Shown here: positions 15,486-21,324 of the stretch, in pieces | How the letters are laid out: each line of letters starts with the position of its first letter | Numbering within the stretch: position 1 is the first letter of the stretch | Origin: Spirochaetia bacterium | GTDB lineage: Bacteria > Spirochaetota > Spirochaetia > Treponematales > Treponemataceae | Assembly (NCBI GenBank): GCA_900770075.1 | Contig: CAAGIZ010000176.1 | Coordinates: forward strand, 1-21,324 | DNA: 21,324 nucleotides | Direction of reading: 5' to 3' | Notes under the pieces: model-generated | Databases searched by the model: none | Seen by the model: only the letters and a program-made list of their open reading frames with translations | What the model was told of the DNA's origin: nothing | Program-made: the position numbers and the translations under genes

Positions 15486-16406
15486 ATGAACATTGGAGAA
15501 ATCTTCGGCCTAAAACAAAAAACTCTTCAAGTATTCGCCTTTTTCGGGCCTTCAGGTACGGGAAAAAGTTTCAGGGCTAAACTGGTGGCTCAAAAATATC
15601 ACATAAAGGCAATCATAGACGACGGACTTTTGATTTACGAAGACAATATTCTTGCAGGACACTCTGCAAAGCTGGAAGACAGTTACATGGGAGCAGTCCG
15701 GGTTGCTCTCTTTGACGATAAAAAGCACAGGGACAGCGTTGCCCTGGCAATTCAGCAAAAACAGCTGAAAAAAATACTCCTTCTAGGAACAAGCGAAAAA
15801 ATGGTAAACAAAATTGCCATGAGGCTTCAGCTCCCCCTTCCCGAAAAATACATAAGGATTGAAGACATTGCCACTCCTCAACAGATTGAAGAAGCCCGCA
15901 TAAGCAGGCAGATTGAAGGAAAACACGTAATTCCTGTACGGGCTTACGAAGTAAAGGAAGACGGAAAGTATTCTAGAATTTTTGTAACGAAAGTAAAGGT
16001 CAGGCTTTCTAAGAAAAAGTTTTTCCGGCATTTTTTTAAAAACGAAGAAAAGAAAAATCAGCTTGAAGTAAATGCAAAACTTTTTGAAAAGTCTGTAGTA
16101 CGCCCTGCCTTTTCCGTTACGGCAAGAAAGAATATCTCTCAGGCTCATCTGGCAAGCCTTGCAGCCGGGGCAATTGCCGTTTTTAACAGCACGATACGGC
16201 TTAAAAGCCTGAACATAAAGGCAGACAAAACCGGCTACCGCTTTTTTGTAACGATTGACGTTCCTTTTGGAGAGCCGCTGACGGAACTAAGCAAAAACCT
16301 GAAGGCCTATGTAACCTCATCAATCGAGAAAAAAACAGGAATACTGCTGGAAGACATTTCCATAATCGTAGACCATGTGCTGGTTTCGGCTCCGAAGACT
16401 GCCTAG
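15486..16406 (+). CDS. P-loop NTPase with Asp23/Gls24-like C-terminal domain
   Basis: Residues 1-180 form a small P-loop NTPase-like domain with Walker A GPSGTGKS at 21-28, followed by IIDDGLLIYEDN, which could supply acidic metal-binding residues. After a basic linker (about 160-195) the C-terminal 100 residues resemble the Asp23/Gls24 (DUF322) envelope-stress family: ISQAHLASLAAGAIAVF, a strand-rich centre, and VTSSIEKKTGILLEDISIIVDHV, like the family's TGLEV..V.V.V end. I do not know a characterised protein with this fusion. Role unknown; an ATP-dependent link to the envelope or to division proteins is only a guess. A GGAAG sits too close to the ATG to be ideal, so translation may be coupled to the gene 7 nt upstream. 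Confidence 0.8.
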   Translation: MNIGEIFGLKQKTLQVFAFFGPSGTGKSFRAKLVAQKYHIKAIIDDGLLIYEDNILAGHSAKLEDSYMGAVRVALFDDKKHRDSVALAIQQKQLKKILLLGTSEKMVNKIAMRLQLPLPEKYIRIEDIATPQQIEEARISRQIEGKHVIPVRAYEVKEDGKYSRIFVTKVKVRLSKKKFFRHFFKNEEKKNQLEVNAKLFEKSVVRPAFSVTARKNISQAHLASLAAGAIAVFNSTIRLKSLNIKADKTGYRFFVTIDVPFGEPLTELSKNLKAYVTSSIEKKTGILLEDISIIVDHVLVSAPKTA

Positions 16407-16420
16407 TTACATTCAAGATT

Positions 16421-16457
16421 AACACTGAAAAATCCTCAATAGGATTTATTCAGTGTT
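16421..16457. terminator. Bidirectional terminator between convergent genes
   Basis: A long hairpin pairs 16421-16436 (AACACTGAAAAATCCT) with 16441-16457 (AGGATTTATTCAGTGTT) around a CAAT loop, with one bulged base. It lies between the end of the P-loop gene (+) and the end of pcnB (-). The T-rich right arm and following TTT on the plus strand, and the A/T-rich mirror on the minus strand, suit termination both ways. Confidence 0.8.
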
Positions 16458-16460
16458 TCC

Positions 16461-17582
16461 CTAGCCCTCGGAAACAGGATTCTTTTTTGACGGGCGCTTT
16501 TCTTTAAAGGCAGTCTTTGGAATTTTTATTGATACCCCTAATTTTTTTAGGGCAAGGCGTATGGCATATTCCAGTTCCGTGCGCTGAGGATTTATGGGAA
16601 GGACGAAATTGCGTACCTGAGTCCAGGTCTTAAGATAAAGTTCGCCTGTAGCCGTCTTTCCTGAAATTTCTTTTTTCCAGTCGGTAAGGGTGTCGATAAA
16701 ATCTATTATCAAAAAAAACAGTTTCTGCCCCAGCCTGATTGTCCTGTCATTCTGAACCGCCTTGTCCATTTCCAGAAGATGCTTCATGTAGTTCTGCTCA
16801 AAAGCCTTTGACTGATACATCATACTGGTTGCATTAGGCTGAAGGTACATGTACAGATCCGTTTTAAGACAGGCAGTTATTATTTCGCAGGAATGGCCGG
16901 AATTCAGTATTTTGAGCATTTCCTCTGTAAGACGGCTTGGACTTACAGGAAGCAGAAGGTGGGCACTTTTGCGGATTTTCTGCTTAAGAAAAAAGCCCAT
17001 TTTGCAGTTACAGGTAGCACCGTATTTTACTGCTCTGAGCATGCGCACCGGGTCTTCCTTAAAAATTCTGTCCAAAGGAATTACAGGCTTTAAAATGCGT
17101 TTTTTTATGTCCTGAACGCCACCGACATAATCGATAATCTGTTCTTTTGAAGGATCGTAATAAAGGGCATTGAGGGTAAAATCCCTGCGCTGTACGTCTT
17201 CTTCGATTGAACCAAAACTGTTGCCTACGCTGCCATCAACCGTGGAACGAAAAGTTGAAACTTCAAAAATCTTGTCACCGAAAAAAACATGGACAAGCCG
17301 GAAACGCTTTCCTATTATGCGGGAATTTCTGAAAAGTTTTTTTATCTTGCTGGGAGTTGCATTTGTAACGATGTCAAAATCTTTAGGAGTTTTTCCCGTA
17401 AGCAAATCCCGTACTGCACCGCCTACAATATAGGTGTCAAAACCACATTCTTTTAAATGAAAAACAACCCTAAGGCAGTCAGGATCAATCTTTTCCAGAG
17501 GAATGTTATGTTCCTGTTTTGTATAAATGGCAGCAGTCTTTACAGGCCTGCCGCGTCCGTCTTTGGAATATCTGTATAACAC
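16461..17582 (-). CDS. pcnB: Poly(A) polymerase, PcnB type
   Basis: A class II nucleotidyltransferase that probably adds 3' poly(A) tails to RNA and promotes its decay. Motifs: YIVGGAVRDLL (51-61), the catalytic pair in KDFDIVTNATP (D68, D70), RIIGKRFRLVHV, FEVSTFR and RRDFTLNAL (about 132-140), then RIFKEDPVRMLRAVKYGA. The N-terminal IYTKQEHNI resembles the PREQH segment typical of PcnB, which favours PcnB over CCA-adding enzyme. At 373 residues it is shorter than E. coli PcnB (about 450), lacking much of the basic tail, though it does end in a Lys/Arg-rich stretch. The frame opens with GTG at 17582 with only a weak ribosome-binding site, so the start is provisional. Confidence 0.88.
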   Translation of the reverse strand: MLYRYSKDGRGRPVKTAAIYTKQEHNIPLEKIDPDCLRVVFHLKECGFDTYIVGGAVRDLLTGKTPKDFDIVTNATPSKIKKLFRNSRIIGKRFRLVHVFFGDKIFEVSTFRSTVDGSVGNSFGSIEEDVQRRDFTLNALYYDPSKEQIIDYVGGVQDIKKRILKPVIPLDRIFKEDPVRMLRAVKYGATCNCKMGFFLKQKIRKSAHLLLPVSPSRLTEEMLKILNSGHSCEIITACLKTDLYMYLQPNATSMMYQSKAFEQNYMKHLLEMDKAVQNDRTIRLGQKLFFLIIDFIDTLTDWKKEISGKTATGELYLKTWTQVRNFVLPINPQRTELEYAIRLALKKLGVSIKIPKTAFKEKRPSKKNPVSEG

Positions 17583-17607
17583 AATGGTTCTCAGTTTGAA
17601 ATTTTTA

Positions 17608-17647
17608 GAAGTGCTGATTAACGGTTAAAGCGATTTATCAGCACTTC
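17608..17647 (-). terminator. Hairpin downstream of purC
   Basis: A perfect 11-bp stem pairs 17608-17618 (GAAGTGCTGAT) with 17637-17647 (ATCAGCACTTC) around an 18-nt loop. On the minus strand it follows the purC stop by about 40 nt and precedes TAAAAATTT, a weak U tract. It probably ends the rpiB-manC-purC transcript before pcnB. A second, shorter stem (CAGGA/TCCTG, 17648-17672) lies between it and purC. Confidence 0.55.
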
Positions 17648-17688
17648 GCAGGAACCTGTAAAAGGGGCTCCTGCTACCCTTCTCTTAA

Positions 17689-18555
17689 TTACAGGTCTTT
17701 GCCCGTAATCTTCTTTACGCACTCGTGATAGAGTTTAGATGTTTCTGCCACAACTTCTGCAGGGACGCTTTTGATTTCCGGGTCTCCGGCAAGATTGTTA
17801 GCCTTGAGCCAGTCCCTTATAAACTGCTTGTCGTAGCTTGCAGGGCTTGTCCCTTCCCTGTAAGTTTCTGCATTCCAGAAGCGGCTTGAATCCGGTGTAA
17901 GGACTTCATCCCCCAGAACAAGGTCTCCGTTTTCGTCAAGACCAAATTCAAATTTAGTGTCGGCAATGATTATTCCGTTTTTGAAGGCATGCTCGCAGCA
18001 CTTTTTGAAAACTGCAAGGGCTGTCTTTTCAATCTTTGTACCCAAATCTTTTCCAGGAAATTTTTCTTCCAGATCTTTTTTCATAAAGTCGATTGTAACG
18101 TTGATGTCGTGCCCTTCGGCTGCCTTTGTAGACGGAGTTACAATCGGTTCTTCCAGTTTTTCAGCCTGCTTGTATTCCCTGTCAAAACTGTGACCGAGGA
18201 ACGGTTCTCCTTTTTTGTATGCTTCGTACATTGAGCCGAACATATATCCGCGGACAATTACTTCGTAAGGAATCATCTTAAGTTTTTTTACAAGAATTGT
18301 GCGGCCTTCAAATTCAGGCTTCTGGAATTCCTGAGGCATGTCCTTCAAGTCTGAAGAAATCATGTGGTTTTTTACTATGTCTTTTGTGTAATCAAACCAA
18401 AAATTGGAAAGGGCATTGAGAACCTTGCCCTTGTCCGTAATCATTGTAGGAAGAATAACGTCAAAGGCTGAAATTCTATCCGTCGTAACGATGACCATCC
18501 GTCCGTCTTCCAGATCGTAAACTTCTCGGACTTTTCCACTGATAATTTTTTTCAT
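17689..18555 (-). CDS. purC: SAICAR synthase (phosphoribosylaminoimidazole-succinocarboxamide synthase)
   Basis: PurC joins aspartate to CAIR with ATP in purine synthesis. The 288-residue protein starts with the ATP-binding GKVREVYDLEDGRMVIVTTDRISAFDV pattern (in part at 7-16 and 24-32) and carries VIVRGYMFGS, IVTPSTKAAEGHD, IADTKFEFG and EVLTPDSSRFW, all standard family blocks. The length fits the longer PurC form rather than the E. coli type (about 237). The ATG has GAGG 7 nt upstream. It lies 16 nt after the mannose-1-phosphate guanylyltransferase gene and is last of a three-gene minus-strand run. Confidence 0.96.
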   Translation of the reverse strand: MKKIISGKVREVYDLEDGRMVIVTTDRISAFDVILPTMITDKGKVLNALSNFWFDYTKDIVKNHMISSDLKDMPQEFQKPEFEGRTILVKKLKMIPYEVIVRGYMFGSMYEAYKKGEPFLGHSFDREYKQAEKLEEPIVTPSTKAAEGHDINVTIDFMKKDLEEKFPGKDLGTKIEKTALAVFKKCCEHAFKNGIIIADTKFEFGLDENGDLVLGDEVLTPDSSRFWNAETYREGTSPASYDKQFIRDWLKANNLAGDPEIKSVPAEVVAETSKLYHECVKKITGKDL

Positions 18556-18571
18556 ATTTTACCTCGTTTTA

Positions 18572-19675
18572 TTAGTGTTCCATTTCTTTTACTGCAGAGC
18601 GGACAAGAGAACTTTCGCCTTTTTTCATGACTAAAAGCTTTCCGTTTTTTGCCACTACAATCAAATCTTTAACTCCGCACAGGCTTACAGGGATGTCAGA
18701 ATAGACAAAATTGTTTTCTGATTCAATCTGAACAACCCTGTTGTTTGCAGGATTAGTGCAAAGCTCGCTGAAGGTGTCCCAGCTGCCTACGTCAGTCCAT
18801 TTAAAAGTTGCCTTTACTACAGCTGCGTTGGAAGATTTTTCGGCAATGGCCTTATCCACCGCAATGGAAGGAACCTGCTGATAAGTAAGTTCCATTTCCG
18901 GCCAGTTTTTTATGACATAAACCCCGTTTACCTGCTTTAATGAAGGCTTTTTACCATTAAAGACAGGCTCGAATGCTTCGCTGACCTTTGGGGTGCAGGT
19001 TTTCATTTCATTTAAAAACATTTTTCCTTCAAAGGAAAACATACCTGAATTCCAGAAATAGCAGCCTGATTCATAGTACTCCCTTGCGGTCTTTTCGTCA
19101 GGCTTTTCCTTGAAATTGTCAATTTTAAATGTGTGGCCTTCCCCTGTTAAATCCTGGCCGGCCTTTATGTAGCCGTAGCCGGTTGCGCCATGGGTGGGAG
19201 CGATTGCAAAGCAGACGAATTTTCCGTCTTCGGCCGCTGCCGCCGCATTCCTGCAGTCCCTTACAAACTGCTCCATAGGACTTATTACGTGATCGCTGGT
19301 GAGCACAAGAAAAGTATGCTTAACATCCGGCTCCAGTTTGAAAACCAGGCTTACCCCTAGCATTATGGCCGCTGAAGTATGCTTTGGTGAAGGTTCCGAC
19401 AAAACCACCGCCTCTGCCAGAAGTTTTCTGGCTTCCGGTTCTTCCGAATGTTCCGCAAGCCTTTTTATTTGAAGCGTACATTCCTGTTCAATGTCTTTTC
19501 TGGTGACGATGATGATTTTTCCTGAAATTTTCAGTGACAGCGCACGAAGAAGGCTTTCCTGAAGGAAAGAAATGTTATCGTTTAGAGCCATGAACTGTTT
19601 TGGATGGCTTGGACTTGAAGCCGGCCAGAGCCTCTCTCCAAATCCACCGGCCATTATGATAACGTCTGTAATCAT
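18572..19675 (-). CDS. manC: Mannose-1-phosphate guanylyltransferase
   Basis: Makes GDP-mannose from mannose-1-phosphate and GTP for surface glycans. The 367-residue protein opens with IIMAGGFGERLWPASS followed by HPKQF, the pyrophosphorylase signature (about 6-27). Other family blocks are LVLTSDHVI, GATGYGYIKAG, FKEKPDEKTA, YFWNSGMFSF and FKWTDVGSWDTF. It lacks the C-terminal phosphomannose-isomerase domain of the bifunctional form, so it should be monofunctional. It starts 18 nt after rpiB. Grouping with rpiB and purC is not an obvious pathway and may reflect compact packing. Confidence 0.93.
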   Translation of the reverse strand: MITDVIIMAGGFGERLWPASSPSHPKQFMALNDNISFLQESLLRALSLKISGKIIIVTRKDIEQECTLQIKRLAEHSEEPEARKLLAEAVVLSEPSPKHTSAAIMLGVSLVFKLEPDVKHTFLVLTSDHVISPMEQFVRDCRNAAAAAEDGKFVCFAIAPTHGATGYGYIKAGQDLTGEGHTFKIDNFKEKPDEKTAREYYESGCYFWNSGMFSFEGKMFLNEMKTCTPKVSEAFEPVFNGKKPSLKQVNGVYVIKNWPEMELTYQQVPSIAVDKAIAEKSSNAAVVKATFKWTDVGSWDTFSELCTNPANNRVVQIESENNFVYSDIPVSLCGVKDLIVVAKNGKLLVMKKGESSLVRSAVKEMEH

Positions 19676-19693
19676 TTTCCGGTAACCCTTACC

Positions 19694-20128
19694 CTATCTG
19701 TCAAAAAGGTCTATTCTGCGCTGATGACGGCCGCCTTCAAATTCTGTTTCCAGAAATTTGTCCGCAATCATTTCTGCCATTTCGCAGGCAATAATTCTGG
19801 CACCAAGACAGAGGACGTTTGCGTTGTTGTGAAGCCGGGTGTATTCCGCCATTACAAGGTCAGTGCACAGGGCAGCCCGGATACCTTTATGCTTGTTGGA
19901 AGACATGCTCATGCCAATACCTGTTCCGCAGATCAGGATTCCGAAAGCAGCCTTTCCTGAAGCAACACAGTCGCATACCTTGTCCGCAAAGACAGGATAA
20001 TCCACGCTGTCTGCCGCGTCTGTTCCGACATTTACTACTTCAAAACCTTTTGACTTTAAATGTTCGATTAAACGTGCCTTATACAGATAACCTGCATGGT
20101 CGGCACCGATTGCAATAGTCTTTGACAT
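19694..20128 (-). CDS. rpiB: Ribose-5-phosphate isomerase B
   Basis: RpiB interconverts ribose-5-phosphate and ribulose-5-phosphate in the pentose phosphate pathway. The 144-residue protein is full length for the family: IGADHAGY at 7-14, GTDAADSVDYP, then ILICGTGIGMSMSSNK with the catalytic Cys at 67, RAALCTD, and RLHNNANVLCLGAR. The C-terminal FEGGRHQRRID is also typical. It heads the rpiB-manC-purC run. No clear Shine-Dalgarno lies before the ATG. Confidence 0.96.
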   Translation of the reverse strand: MSKTIAIGADHAGYLYKARLIEHLKSKGFEVVNVGTDAADSVDYPVFADKVCDCVASGKAAFGILICGTGIGMSMSSNKHKGIRAALCTDLVMAEYTRLHNNANVLCLGARIIACEMAEMIADKFLETEFEGGRHQRRIDLFDR

Positions 20129-20134
20129 TCGAAA

Positions 20135-20163
20135 ACTCTAGCACAAAACAATTTTTTTGTCAG
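20135..20163 (-). promoter_or_regulatory. Candidate rpiB promoter, possibly leaderless
   Basis: On the minus strand CTGACA (20158-20163, five of six to consensus) and TAGAGT (20135-20140, four of six) are separated by exactly 17 bp. The predicted start site is 20128-20129, at or next to the rpiB ATG at 20128. Confidence 0.45.
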
Positions 20164-20237
20164 TAAGTTTCAGAATTTTGTAAATTTTCAATTTCAGGAA
20201 CCCCGGAAAAAGTCACTGGAAATTTTAAGCAGTTCCC

Positions 20238-20266
20238 TTGACAGTAAAAAGCCATGTTTTTATAAT
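20238..20266 (+). promoter_or_regulatory. Consensus sigma70 promoter of the feo operon
   Basis: TTGACA (20238-20243) and TATAAT (20261-20266), with a 17-bp spacer, match the sigma70 consensus at all twelve positions. The predicted start site is near 20273, giving a leader of about 90 nt before feoA1. So strong a promoter implies tight control by repression. Confidence 0.85.
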
Positions 20267-20267
20267 T

Positions 20268-20294
20268 GTTAGCATAAGATAACTTCTATTAGCA
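20268..20294 (+). promoter_or_regulatory. Candidate metal-repressor operator over the feo start site
   Basis: An imperfect palindrome GTTAGCATAAGATAAC (20268-20283) covers the predicted transcription start. The hexamer TTAGCA occurs at 20269 and again at 20289, exactly 20 bp apart, and the flanks ATTG/CAAT mirror each other. The position and symmetry suit a Fur- or DtxR/TroR-type repressor, but I cannot say which. Confidence 0.4.
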
Positions 20295-20352
20295 ATGAAA
20301 CACCACTAAAAAAGCCTCTGACTTTTTTAATGGTACCGAAGGAAAGTTATCT
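20277..20352 (+). promoter_or_regulatory. Structured leader upstream of feoA1
   Basis: AGATAACTT (20277-20285) is perfectly complementary to AAGTTATCT (20344-20352). Within that loop, 20303-20314 pairs with 20322-20333 (11 of 12) around a 7-nt loop. The outer stem ends right beside the Shine-Dalgarno GGAGG at 20353-20357, so folding could affect translation. It matches no riboswitch class I know. Confidence 0.4.
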
Positions 20353-20363
20353 GGAGGTTTTAT

Positions 20364-20576
20364 ATGCCGTTGCTTTTTGCGTCAATCGGAGATGAATTTT
20401 CTGTAGCTGCCATAACTGGTACTCAGGCTGTAAGGCAGCATCTGGCCGATTTGGGCTTTTCGGAAGGTTCCAGAATTACGGTAATTCAAAAAATTTCCAC
20501 CGGTTTAATCGTAAAAGTAAAGGAAGTAAGGCTTGCAATAGACAGGACAATGGCTTCAAAAATTCAGGTAAGGTAG
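20364..20576 (+). CDS. feoA: FeoA-family protein, first copy
   Basis: FeoA is a small cytoplasmic SH3-like protein needed with FeoB for ferrous iron uptake. This 70-residue copy has the pattern of the family: ITGTQAVRQHLADLGFSEGSRITVIQK, where LADLGFSEG corresponds to L..MGF.pG, then VKVKEVRLAIDRTMASKIQV matching the C-terminal R.AI....A..I strand. It lacks the APLGDP segment present in the second copy. GGAGG lies 6 nt before the ATG. Its stop abuts the repeat array, with the final G shared with the first repeat unit. Confidence 0.9.
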   Translation: MPLLFASIGDEFSVAAITGTQAVRQHLADLGFSEGSRITVIQKISTGLIVKVKEVRLAIDRTMASKIQVR

Positions 20577-20836
20577 CGCCCGCCCTGCCTGCGGCAGGGA
20601 TCGACGGGGATGGGCAAATGCCCACCCCTGCCAGTTTCGGTGCTAGCGCACCAAAACTGGATTATTTTACTGGGCGCTAAAAGCGCCCGCCCTGCCTGCG
20701 GCAGGGATCGACGGGGATGGGCATAAATGCCCACCCCTGCCAGTTTCGGTGCTACGCACCAAAACTGGATTATATACGTGGGCGCGAAGTCGCGCCCGCC
20801 CTGCCTGCGGCAGGGATTGGAAGGGCGGGCTTGCCC
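20576..20836. repeat. Tandem array of about 108-bp units, each with four hairpins
   Basis: Units start at 20576, 20683 and 20792 with GCGCCCGCCCTGCCTGCGGC, so the periods are 107 and 109 bp; the third diverges after about 27 bp. A full unit holds four successive palindromes: CCCTGCC/GGCAGGG; TGGGCA/TGCCCA; CCAGTTT/AAACTGG enclosing GGTGC/GCACC; and GGGCGC/GCGCCC at the unit join. Paired changes are seen (GGGCGCTAAAAGCGCCC against GGGCGCGAAGTCGCGCCC), which suggests structure is kept. Open frames across it are not genes. It separates feoA1 from feoA2. Confidence 0.85.
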
Positions 20837-21000
20837 GTTCCGGAGTGCAGCGGAGGAATGAGCCGCGCAAGACGGCGAACCCTGGAAAGCCCGGTTTTTG
20901 GGCGGTGAGCCTGCGAACCGTCCAAAAAGTCGCCCGAAAAAAAATTCAAAAAAACTGAACGCCCGGCAAAAAAAACGGCTGCAGGAAAAATGCGGCAACA
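20837..21000. repeat. GC-rich spacer with further palindromes
   Basis: This stretch continues the repeat region without a gene. GCCCGGTTTTTGGGC at 20899 onward can form a hairpin. The wording around GGAGTGCAGCGGAGGAATGAG looks like a dispersed intergenic repeat rather than coding DNA. The last 60 bases are A-rich up to the AGGAG before feoA2. Confidence 0.45.
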
Positions 21001-21010
21001 GGAGAAATAT

Positions 21011-21238
21011 ATGAGCACTTTAAAAGATGCACTGACCGGCTCCACCGTAACTGTTGCAAAACTCAACGGTGAAGGAGCGATAAAAAGAAGGCTTATGGAC
21101 ATGGGCTTTACAAAAGGATGCAAAGTTTATGTGAGGAAGGTTGCACCTTTGGGAGACCCGGTGGAAGTTACACTCCGAGGATACGAGCTTTCTGTCCGTA
21201 AGGCTGACGCTGAAAACATCGAAACCGAAGATGAATAG
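21011..21238 (+). CDS. feoA: FeoA-family protein, second copy
   Basis: A 75-residue FeoA protein of canonical form: LKDALTGSTVTVAKLNGEG, then KRRLMDMGFTKGCKVYV, then APLGDPVEVTLRGYELSVRKADAENI. The ATG at 21011 is preferred over one at 20990 because AGGAG lies about 6 nt upstream and the family domain begins here. FeoB begins 42 nt downstream, so this is the copy nearest its partner. Two feoA genes before feoB suggest that each makes a different contact with FeoB or that they form a heteromer; this is inferred. Confidence 0.95.
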   Translation: MSTLKDALTGSTVTVAKLNGEGAIKRRLMDMGFTKGCKVYVRKVAPLGDPVEVTLRGYELSVRKADAENIETEDE

Positions 21239-21280
21239 GCCGGAACGGAAAAGTTTTGCAAAATTTCAGGAGATTTTTTG

Positions 21281-21324
21281 ATGAATACCAAAATTGCACT
21301 TGCAGGAAATCCAAACTGCGGAAA
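21281..21324 (+). CDS. feoB: FeoB ferrous iron transporter, N-terminal fragment
   Basis: Only 14 complete codons are present before the window ends: MNTKIALAGNPNCG, with the next codon starting AA. GNPNCG(K) is the G1 motif of the FeoB GTPase domain. AGGAG at 21269 region precedes the ATG by about 8 nt. The position right after feoA2 supports the call. Confidence 0.9.
   Translation, partial: MNTKIALAGNPNCG

Noticed and set aside
20576..20836. Possible CRISPR array
   Set aside because: Units of about 108 bp are contiguous and similar throughout, with no short conserved repeat separated by unique spacers and no cas gene nearby.
20564..21123. Overlapping open frames on both strands across the repeat array
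   Set aside because: They are long only because the GC-rich tandem repeats lack stop codons; the peptides repeat themselves, match no family and have no ribosome-binding sites.

Overview
The window looks like chromosomal DNA of a treponeme-like spirochaete with low to moderate GC. This is inferred from protein character (a long Mfd, a GH57-like protein with DUF1925/DUF1926-type C-terminal regions, an Rnf-type gene block, tandem feoA genes before feoB) and from GC-rich palindromic intergenic repeats of a kind I associate with treponemes. No rRNA, tRNA, transposase, phage gene or CRISPR array was found.

Layout. 1-279: the last 25 codons of an unidentified gene, its terminator and a strongly palindromic spacer. 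280-3915 (-): mfd, the transcription-repair coupling factor. 4033-6326 (+): three closely packed genes for a secreted protein with a TTG start, a degenerate receiver-domain protein with an acidic peptide repeat, and a tail-anchored double zinc-ribbon protein; a 35-bp direct duplication follows. 6431-8437 (-): a GH57-like protein that seems to lack its catalytic residues. 8559-14453 (-): seven overlapping or abutting genes, in transcription order a DUF212/divergent-PAP2 protein, an unknown polytopic membrane protein, then rnfC-, rnfD-, rnfG-, rnfE- and rnfA-like genes. 14486-16406 (+): an RluA-family pseudouridine synthase and a P-loop protein with an Asp23/Gls24-like C-terminus, ending at a hairpin terminator. 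16461-17582 (-): pcnB-like poly(A) polymerase. 17689-20128 (-): rpiB, mannose-1-phosphate guanylyltransferase and purC, in transcription order. 20238-21324 (+): a ferrous-iron uptake operon with a consensus sigma70 promoter, a candidate metal-regulator site and structured leader, feoA1, a palindromic repeat array of about 108-bp units, feoA2, and the first 14 complete codons of feoB.

The most unusual part is the Rnf-like operon. Gene order, overlaps and residual similarity indicate an Rnf/Nqr-type membrane complex. By eye, however, the rnfA- and rnfE-like proteins lack the conserved intramembrane cysteines, the rnfD- and rnfG-like proteins lack the Ser-Gly-Ala-Thr type covalent-FMN motif, and the rnfC-like protein lacks the glycine-rich FMN/NADH motif. 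The rnfC-like protein keeps both CxxCxxCxxxCP iron-sulfur motifs. No rnfB lies nearby, and an unknown membrane protein is embedded at the head of the block. This suggests a repurposed Rnf-derived complex rather than a standard ion-pumping ferredoxin:NAD oxidoreductase. Next to it lies a GH57-like protein that also appears catalytically dead.

Other points of interest are possible leaderless or near-leaderless promoters (RluA-type gene, rpiB, perhaps mfd), the ATPase-Asp23 fusion, and the four-hairpin repeat units inside the feo operon.
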